From Haliscomenobacter sp. (GTDB taxonomy: Bacteria > Bacteroidota > Bacteroidia > Chitinophagales > Saprospiraceae): a stretch of 64,000 nt of DNA. The stretch's first letter is position 1. The number at the start of each line of letters is the position of its first letter. The DNA lies in assembly GCA_016707205.1 (NCBI GenBank), contig JADJHZ010000008.1, positions 124,001 to 188,000 of the forward strand, written 5' to 3'. The notes under the pieces were generated by a model. That model was not told the origin of the DNA. It ran no database searches and saw only the letters and a list, made by a program, of their open reading frames with translations. Positions 59,272 through 64,000 of this stretch are shown one piece after another. The position numbers and the translations under genes are program-made.

Positions 59272-61146
59272 TCAGCCCAGTTCGGCCAACTCCATCCAGC
59301 GCAGTTCTTTTTCCTCAATTTGTCCGGAGAGCTGGTTTAGCTCTACGGAGAGATCGCGAATCCGGTCTGGCGTGAGATCCGTCGAATTGAACTGATCGGA
59401 AACCATAGTTTTTTTCTCTTCCAGCTTTTGGATTTCCTTCTCCAGTTTGTTCATTTCCTTGCGCTGTTCAAACGAAAGGCCGGGTTTGGAGACCTGGGCT
59501 TTCTGTTCCTCCTTGGCTTTTTGCTGTACGGAGCGCTCCTGGCGGCGCATTTCGCGTTCCCGCTCCTTTTGAATTTCCCGGTACTCGGTGTAATCGCCAT
59601 TAAAGTCGCGGATTTGTCCGTTGCCTTCGAATACAAAGAGGTGATCTGCCAGCTTGTCCATGAAAAACCGATCGTGGGTAACGATCACCACGCAGCCGGG
59701 GAATTCCAGCAAGAAATCTTCCAGGACATTCAGGGTTAAAATATCCAGGTCGTTGGTCGGCTCGTCGAGGATGAGAAAGTTGGGGTTCGTCATTAGAATG
59801 GAGAGCAGGTACAAACGCCGCTTTTCGCCTCCACTCAACTGCGACACATACACCTGCTGTTGTTTTCTGGAGAACAGAAACCGCTCCAGCAATTGGGCTG
59901 CGGTGAGCTTCATTCCTTTTTCCAGCGGGATATACTCCGCAATATCCTGGATCACGTCGATGACGCGCTTGTCCTCTGCCAGGTGGATGCCATCCTGGGT
60001 ATAGTATCCAAAAACCGTATTCCCACCAGCTACCACCTTGCCGGAATCGGGGCGTATTTCCTGGGTCAGCATTTTGAGGAACGTCGTTTTCCCGACCCCG
60101 TTAGGACCCACAATCCCCACGCGTTCGTGCGGCTTAAACTTATACCCGAAGTTGTCGATAATTGCTTTATCGCCGAACTTTTTGGAGATATTATGCAGTT
60201 CCAGCACCTTTTTGCCCATGCGCTGACCCTTTAAATCGATCTGCATCTCCTGATCTGTTAAGACGCCAGAAACCTTGTCTTTCAGCTCCTGAAACGCGCC
60301 CACCCTGGATTTAGCCTTGGTTGTGCGGGCCTGAGGCATTCGGTTGACCCAATCGAGTTCTTTTTTAAACAGTTTTTTGTTTTTATCCAACTCGATTTCT
60401 TCGTTCTCCATGCGGATGGCCTTCTTTTCCAAAAAGGAGGTATAGTTCCCGCTATACCGGAACAACAGCCCGCGATCCAGTTCCACAATCGTATCGCACA
60501 CCCGTTCCAGAAAATACCGGTCGTGGGTCACCATGAGGATGGTCAGATTGGGCTGGCGCAGGTATTCCTCGAGCCACTCGATCATATCCAGATCGAGGTG
60601 GTTGGTAGGCTCGTCGAGGATCACAAACTCGGGATCGTTGATGATCAGGCGGACGAGGGCCAGGCGTTTTTTCTGCCCTCCGGAGAGGAGACGCACCGGC
60701 TGTTCAAAATCGGTAATCCGGAACCGGTGCAGCAATTCTTTGACCCGGGCTTCAAAGTCCCAAGCCTGGTGGGCGTCCATGGCAGAGACGGCCGATTGCA
60801 GTTCGGCTTCCTGTTCGGAATGCAAAAGGGCTTTTTCGTAGCGTTTGATGGCCTCAATCAGGGGGGAATCCGAATCCAAAATGGCCTCCAGAGCCGTATG
60901 ATGGGGATAGAAATCGGGGTCCTGGTCTAGGAAGCCCACGCGCACATCGCGGTGAACAAATACCCTGCTTTGGTCGCCTTCGGAAGACGCCGTGCCTGCC
61001 GCTATGCGGAGAAGGGTCGATTTCCCGGAGCCGTTCTTAGCCACCAATGCCATTTTTTGCCCTTTGTTGATCTGCAGGGTGACTTTGTCAAACAGCACTT
61101 TTTCTCCGTATATTTTGGAGACGTTCTCCAGCGAGAGGTAATTCAT
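59272..61146 (-). CDS. ABC-F family ATPase (Uup-like)
   Basis: A 624-residue protein with two ABC domains and no membrane segments. The first has Walker A VAKNGSGKSTLLRI, signature LSGGQKKRLALVRL and Walker B FVILDEPTNHLDLDMIEWLE. The second has VGPNGVGKTTFLKM, LSGGEKRRLYLLSI and FLILDEPTNDLDILTLNVLE. The interdomain linker (about residues 240-300, FLEKKAIRMENEEIELDKNK) and a C-terminal coiled coil (FEQRKEMNKLEKEIQKLEEK) match Uup-type members, which act on translating ribosomes or branched DNA. It follows the tail-specific protease gene, behind a strong terminator, on the same strand. Confidence 0.93.
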   Translation of the reverse strand: MNYLSLENVSKIYGEKVLFDKVTLQINKGQKMALVAKNGSGKSTLLRIAAGTASSEGDQSRVFVHRDVRVGFLDQDPDFYPHHTALEAILDSDSPLIEAIKRYEKALLHSEQEAELQSAVSAMDAHQAWDFEARVKELLHRFRITDFEQPVRLLSGGQKKRLALVRLIINDPEFVILDEPTNHLDLDMIEWLEEYLRQPNLTILMVTHDRYFLERVCDTIVELDRGLLFRYSGNYTSFLEKKAIRMENEEIELDKNKKLFKKELDWVNRMPQARTTKAKSRVGAFQELKDKVSGVLTDQEMQIDLKGQRMGKKVLELHNISKKFGDKAIIDNFGYKFKPHERVGIVGPNGVGKTTFLKMLTQEIRPDSGKVVAGGNTVFGYYTQDGIHLAEDKRVIDVIQDIAEYIPLEKGMKLTAAQLLERFLFSRKQQQVYVSQLSGGEKRRLYLLSILMTNPNFLILDEPTNDLDILTLNVLEDFLLEFPGCVVIVTHDRFFMDKLADHLFVFEGNGQIRDFNGDYTEYREIQKEREREMRRQERSVQQKAKEEQKAQVSKPGLSFEQRKEMNKLEKEIQKLEEKKTMVSDQFNSTDLTPDRIRDLSVELNQLSGQIEEKELRWMELAELG

Positions 61147-61199
61147 AATCCAAGCGGTATATTGGAGACAAAGTTAGAATTCGGATCGGACTTGATTAA

Positions 61200-61237
61200 A
61201 AAGACCTTCCGGGCGACACGCACCCCGGAAGGTCTTT
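61200..61237 (-). terminator. Strong intrinsic terminator after the tail-specific protease
   Basis: AAAGACCTTCCGGG and CCCGGAAGGTCTTT form a perfect 14-bp stem around a 10-base loop; on the minus strand it runs into TCTTTTTAATC. It begins 34 bases beyond the protease stop codon and isolates it from the ABC-F gene. Confidence 0.85.
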
Positions 61238-61270
61238 CCACAGCCCTAAATCTGGGCGGCCTGATTCCTT

Positions 61271-63379
61271 TTATTGCTTGATCAGATCGTTCAGGATCTG
61301 AAGGGTTTCGCGCAGGTAAATATCCCTGGACACGGATTTGAGGAATTCGCTGTTGCGGGCTGCACTGGACTCATCTGCGTTGATCGTAGCCAGGTCTGCG
61401 GACAGGTTGCGCACATTTTTATTGGCTTCTGCCGGATAAAAATCTTTGAATGCCTCGCCGCTTTTCCGAAAGGCACTTTCCTGTGCCCGGTAGGCTTCCA
61501 GATTGAGGGGCACTAAAGTGGCGTCGCGCTGGTCTTTGATCCGTTTAGCATTCTGGGCCACTTTCCGAAAGGTTTCATCTGAAGCAATGCGGGCTTTGCT
61601 CTTGCGCTTAAGTTCTTCCAGGTTTTTGATCTTGAACACATTCTGAGCATAATCAACCGCAGGGATCTGGGTCCATTCCAGGGGATGAGACTCCTGGCGT
61701 TCGCCCACTTCGATGAGTTGGTACTCGTCGGGGAGCACGATATCGGGAGTCACGCCTTTGAGTTGAACAGACCCTCCATTGATCCGGTAGAATTTCTGGG
61801 TGGTGATCTTCACTTCGCCGAGAGGCTGCCATTCCGGATTGTTGGGGATTCCGTTGTCGAGGTTGTAGAACCGCTGTACGGAGCCTTTTCCAAATGTGGG
61901 ATTTCCTACGATCAGCGCCCGTCCGTAATCCTGAAGCGCGGCGGCCATAATCTCAGAAGCGGAAGCGCTCAAGGTATTGACCATGACGATCAGCGGGCCG
62001 CTATATTGAACGCGGGTATCTACATCCTTCAAAATTTCGGGCTGAGAGGTCCGGGATTTCACCTGCACGACCGGGCCGCTTTCAACGAAGAAGCCCGTCA
62101 TGCGCTGCACGTCGCGCAGGGAGCCGCCCCCGTTATTCCTCAAATCGAGGATGATGCCATCGACGTTTTCGGCTTTGAGTTTCTCCAGTTCGTCGGCAAC
62201 GTCTTTTGAACAGAACCGGCCATTGGGATCGTCAAAAGACGCATAGAAGCTGGGAAGGTAGATATATCCTGCTTTCCCCCCGTTGGCGCCGTCCAGCAAC
62301 AGCGAACGGACATACGTATCTTCAATCTGAACGAGGTCCCGAACAATTTGAATCATTTTGACGGAGCCATCCACTTTTTTTACCTGCAGGCGCACAATCG
62401 TGCCCTTTTTGCCCCGAACGAGCTGAACGACATCGTTGACGACCATCCCGCCAATATCCTGAAATTCGCCATCAGTTCCCTGAGCAACCTTCAATATCAG
62501 GTCGTTCTCCTGAAGATCTTTGCCTTTCCAGGCAGGCCCGCCTACAACGATCGATGCCACCTTGGTGTATTCTCCCTGCGTTTGGAGTGTAGCACCGATG
62601 CCTTCTAACCGACCGGAAAAGCGGATATCAAAATTCTGCTTCTCGATCGGCGCGAAATATTCGGTATGAGGGTCGTACATTGCCGACATCGCATTGAGGT
62701 AATCCCCAAAGCGGTCGGAGCGCTTGACCTTCTGTAGGCGGCCGAATAGATCGTCATACGACTTGAGCGTGGCTTCCCGGGCTTCTTTTTCCAGCTCTTC
62801 CATGCTTTTCTTTGGGATTTCGGCATTGGCGGCAGGTTCTGCTTCCTGGGTCTCCATCTTATCGATGACGCGGTTGAGCGTTTCGTATTTCAGGTACTTT
62901 CTCCAAAGATCTTTGAGGCCGGCGTCATTTTGGGCATAGGAACGTTTCTCCCCGTCTAACTCAAACGTTTCCTTCTCATTGAAATCGAACGGTTTGGACA
63001 GAATCTCCCGGTAGTACTCCTGGGTTTTCAGGAGGGAAATATTAAACATGCTATAGGCAGAGTCGAAAAAGTTGATCTCTCCTTTTTGGATCTCATCATC
63101 CAACTGATACTGGAAAGAAACCAACACCTGGAGATCTTCCTGGGTCAGGAACCGGCGCGAACCGTCGAGATTCTCCAGGTAATAGGTATAGAGGTCTTTG
63201 GAAAACGCATCGTTCAGCGCTTTGGGGTTGAAGTGGAGTTGATCGACAAAGGTCATCATGGTTCTAACCAAAACAGTTTCTTTCTGGTCGGGCAGTTTAG
63301 CCTTCGAGTGGGGAAAGAAACTCACGAAGAGCGTAACGCCTAGCAGAACGGTGAAAAAGAGGGTTCCACGGAGCTTCAT
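61271..63379 (-). CDS. prc: C-terminal processing (tail-specific) protease, family S41
   Basis: A 702-residue periplasmic serine protease. The signal peptide is about residues 1-28 (LFFTVLLGVTLFVSFFPHS). The N-terminal helical domain (TMMTFVDQLHFNPKALNDAF onward) is followed by a PDZ domain (IGATLQTQGEYTKVASIVVG). The S41 core has GIILDLRNNGGGSLRDVQRM, the nucleophile Ser in NTLSASASEIMAAALQDYG and the Lys in GNPTFGKGSVQRFYN. The long C-terminal region with DUF3340-like helices matches Prc rather than the short CtpA form. It trims or degrades envelope proteins from their C-termini. Between it and the pyrophosphatase gene lie about 210 bases. Confidence 0.95.
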   Translation of the reverse strand: MKLRGTLFFTVLLGVTLFVSFFPHSKAKLPDQKETVLVRTMMTFVDQLHFNPKALNDAFSKDLYTYYLENLDGSRRFLTQEDLQVLVSFQYQLDDEIQKGEINFFDSAYSMFNISLLKTQEYYREILSKPFDFNEKETFELDGEKRSYAQNDAGLKDLWRKYLKYETLNRVIDKMETQEAEPAANAEIPKKSMEELEKEAREATLKSYDDLFGRLQKVKRSDRFGDYLNAMSAMYDPHTEYFAPIEKQNFDIRFSGRLEGIGATLQTQGEYTKVASIVVGGPAWKGKDLQENDLILKVAQGTDGEFQDIGGMVVNDVVQLVRGKKGTIVRLQVKKVDGSVKMIQIVRDLVQIEDTYVRSLLLDGANGGKAGYIYLPSFYASFDDPNGRFCSKDVADELEKLKAENVDGIILDLRNNGGGSLRDVQRMTGFFVESGPVVQVKSRTSQPEILKDVDTRVQYSGPLIVMVNTLSASASEIMAAALQDYGRALIVGNPTFGKGSVQRFYNLDNGIPNNPEWQPLGEVKITTQKFYRINGGSVQLKGVTPDIVLPDEYQLIEVGERQESHPLEWTQIPAVDYAQNVFKIKNLEELKRKSKARIASDETFRKVAQNAKRIKDQRDATLVPLNLEAYRAQESAFRKSGEAFKDFYPAEANKNVRNLSADLATINADESSAARNSEFLKSVSRDIYLRETLQILNDLIKQ

Positions 63380-63534
63380 AAGCTATAATTTGGATAATGG
63401 ATATAAAAAAATAAATCTGTAGGTAAAAACTTTCCTATACAACAAAAAAAAAGGCCAAAGTCTTGCGTCCGCTTAATTTTTAACCATTTTTAACCATAGA
63501 CTTGTTGCGACGGGTCAGCGAGGGTTATAAAGCA

Positions 63535-63565
63535 AAGGCGCATGGGGTCTGCCTCCATGCGCCTT
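63535..63565 (-). terminator. Terminator hairpin after the membrane pyrophosphatase
   Basis: AAGGCGCATGG and CCATGCGCCTT form a perfect 11-bp stem around a 9-base loop, 23 bases beyond the pyrophosphatase stop codon. Its outer arm merges into the GCCTTNN heptamer array. Confidence 0.65.
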
Positions 63566-63581
63566 CTGCCTTATGCCTTAC
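63561..63581. repeat. Heptamer array GCCTTNN x3
   Basis: GCCTTCT, GCCTTAT and GCCTTAC run in tandem just beyond the pyrophosphatase stop codon. The unit is the same as at 53513-53540 and 1198-1232. Confidence 0.6.
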
Positions 63582-63587
63582 CCCTGG

Positions 63588-64000
63588 TTAGAGGAATGGC
63601 GCGATAATGACCGCTACGATCGACATCAGCTTAAGCAGGATATTAAGGGAAGGTCCGGAGGTATCCTTGAAGGGGTCGCCCACCGTATCGCCCACGACAG
63701 CCGCTTTGTGTGGAGCGGAGCCTTTATAGTACATCTGGCCCTGGATCTCGACGCCGCCTTCGAACATTTTCTTGGCGTTATCCCAGGCGCCGCCGGCGTT
63801 GGATTGGAAGATTGCCATCAGCACGCCAGTGACGGTCACGCCGGCGAGTAACCCACCAAGCATTTCCGCGCCGCCCAGGAAACCAATGATCGCAGGAGAA
63901 AGCACCGCCAGCATACCGGGTACGGCCATTTCCTTGATCGCCGCTTTGGTCGAGATCTCTACGCATTTGCCGTATTCCGCTTTGCCTTCCGCTTTGTGGA
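63588..64000 (-). CDS. hppA: Membrane-bound proton/sodium-translocating pyrophosphatase, C-terminal part
   Basis: The gene continues beyond the window; 137 C-terminal codons are visible. GGAWDNAKKMFEGG and HKAAVVGDTVGDPFKDTSGP are the conserved substrate-site motifs of the last third, and SLNILLKLMSIVAVIIAPFL is the terminal membrane helix. The enzyme hydrolyses pyrophosphate and pumps H+ or Na+ across the membrane. The motif that separates potassium-dependent from independent forms lies outside the window. A terminator hairpin and heptamer array follow the stop codon. Confidence 0.93.
   Translation of the reverse strand, partial: HKAEGKAEYGKCVEISTKAAIKEMAVPGMLAVLSPAIIGFLGGAEMLGGLLAGVTVTGVLMAIFQSNAGGAWDNAKKMFEGGVEIQGQMYYKGSAPHKAAVVGDTVGDPFKDTSGPSLNILLKLMSIVAVIIAPFL

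Overview
The window looks like a chromosomal segment of a member of the Bacteroidota, most likely class Saprospiria (Lewinella/Haliscomenobacter-like). The grounds are type IX secretion (T9SS) C-terminal sorting domains, a giant surface protein built of DUF11, SdrD-B and GEVED modules, a TonB-dependent receptor with a carboxypeptidase-regulatory-like N-terminus, an Omp28/DUF6029/TlpA cluster, a TPR-DUF4292-M23 operon, acpP-fabF-rnc order, and start sites without strong Shine-Dalgarno sequences. No rRNA, tRNA, CRISPR array, insertion sequence or prophage was seen.

Layout. 1-18.7 kb (minus strand) holds an unrecognised Cys-containing protein and one giant T9SS adhesin-like gene of about 18 kb (about 5970 codons), now split into five open frames by four frame breaks. 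18.7-20.1 kb is an AT-rich gap with hairpins and a probable 19-residue ORF. 20.1-26.6 kb holds a helical-repeat protein, a LytTR response regulator, and a divergent acyl-CoA dehydrogenase/cytochrome P450 pair sharing two palindromic operator-like sites. 26.2-30.8 kb carries a small membrane protein, a degenerate SWIM-family protein, rnc, fabF and acpP. 31.3-38.9 kb (plus) has pyruvate kinase, a TPR protein, a DUF4292 lipoprotein, an EnvC-like LytM protein, hflX (frameshifted) and an M29 aminopeptidase. 39.1-44.9 kb has an unrecognised protein, a metallo-beta-lactamase/beta-CASP nuclease, an ECF sigma/anti-sigma/adhesin-like operon and a TPR lipoprotein. 45.0-50.6 kb has a T9SS cargo protein, a TonB-dependent receptor, a LytS-type kinase and a 46-residue membrane peptide. 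50.6-54.0 kb has a BlaI/M56 (BlaR1-like) pair with three perfect operators, and an OmpH/Skp chaperone. 54.2-64.0 kb has a glucosaminidase, a membrane protein with a winged-helix regulator, Omp28, DUF6029, a TlpA-like thioredoxin, an ABC-F ATPase, a tail-specific protease and the 3' part of a membrane pyrophosphatase.

Two patterns cut across the genes. First, six single frame breaks (four in the giant gene, one in hflX, one in the M56 gene) interrupt otherwise clean reading frames. They look more like indel errors of the assembly than gene decay. Second, short tandem arrays of 7- or 8-base units (GCCTTNN, TTAGACG, GTARCGAA, CGTTRAGG), several with an inverted second half, lie at the 3' ends of many genes, sometimes contain the stop codon, and twice lie inside the coding sequence of the giant adhesin. 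These arrays, the operator trio in front of blaI, and the operator pair between the acyl-CoA dehydrogenase and P450 are the most interesting non-genic signals.
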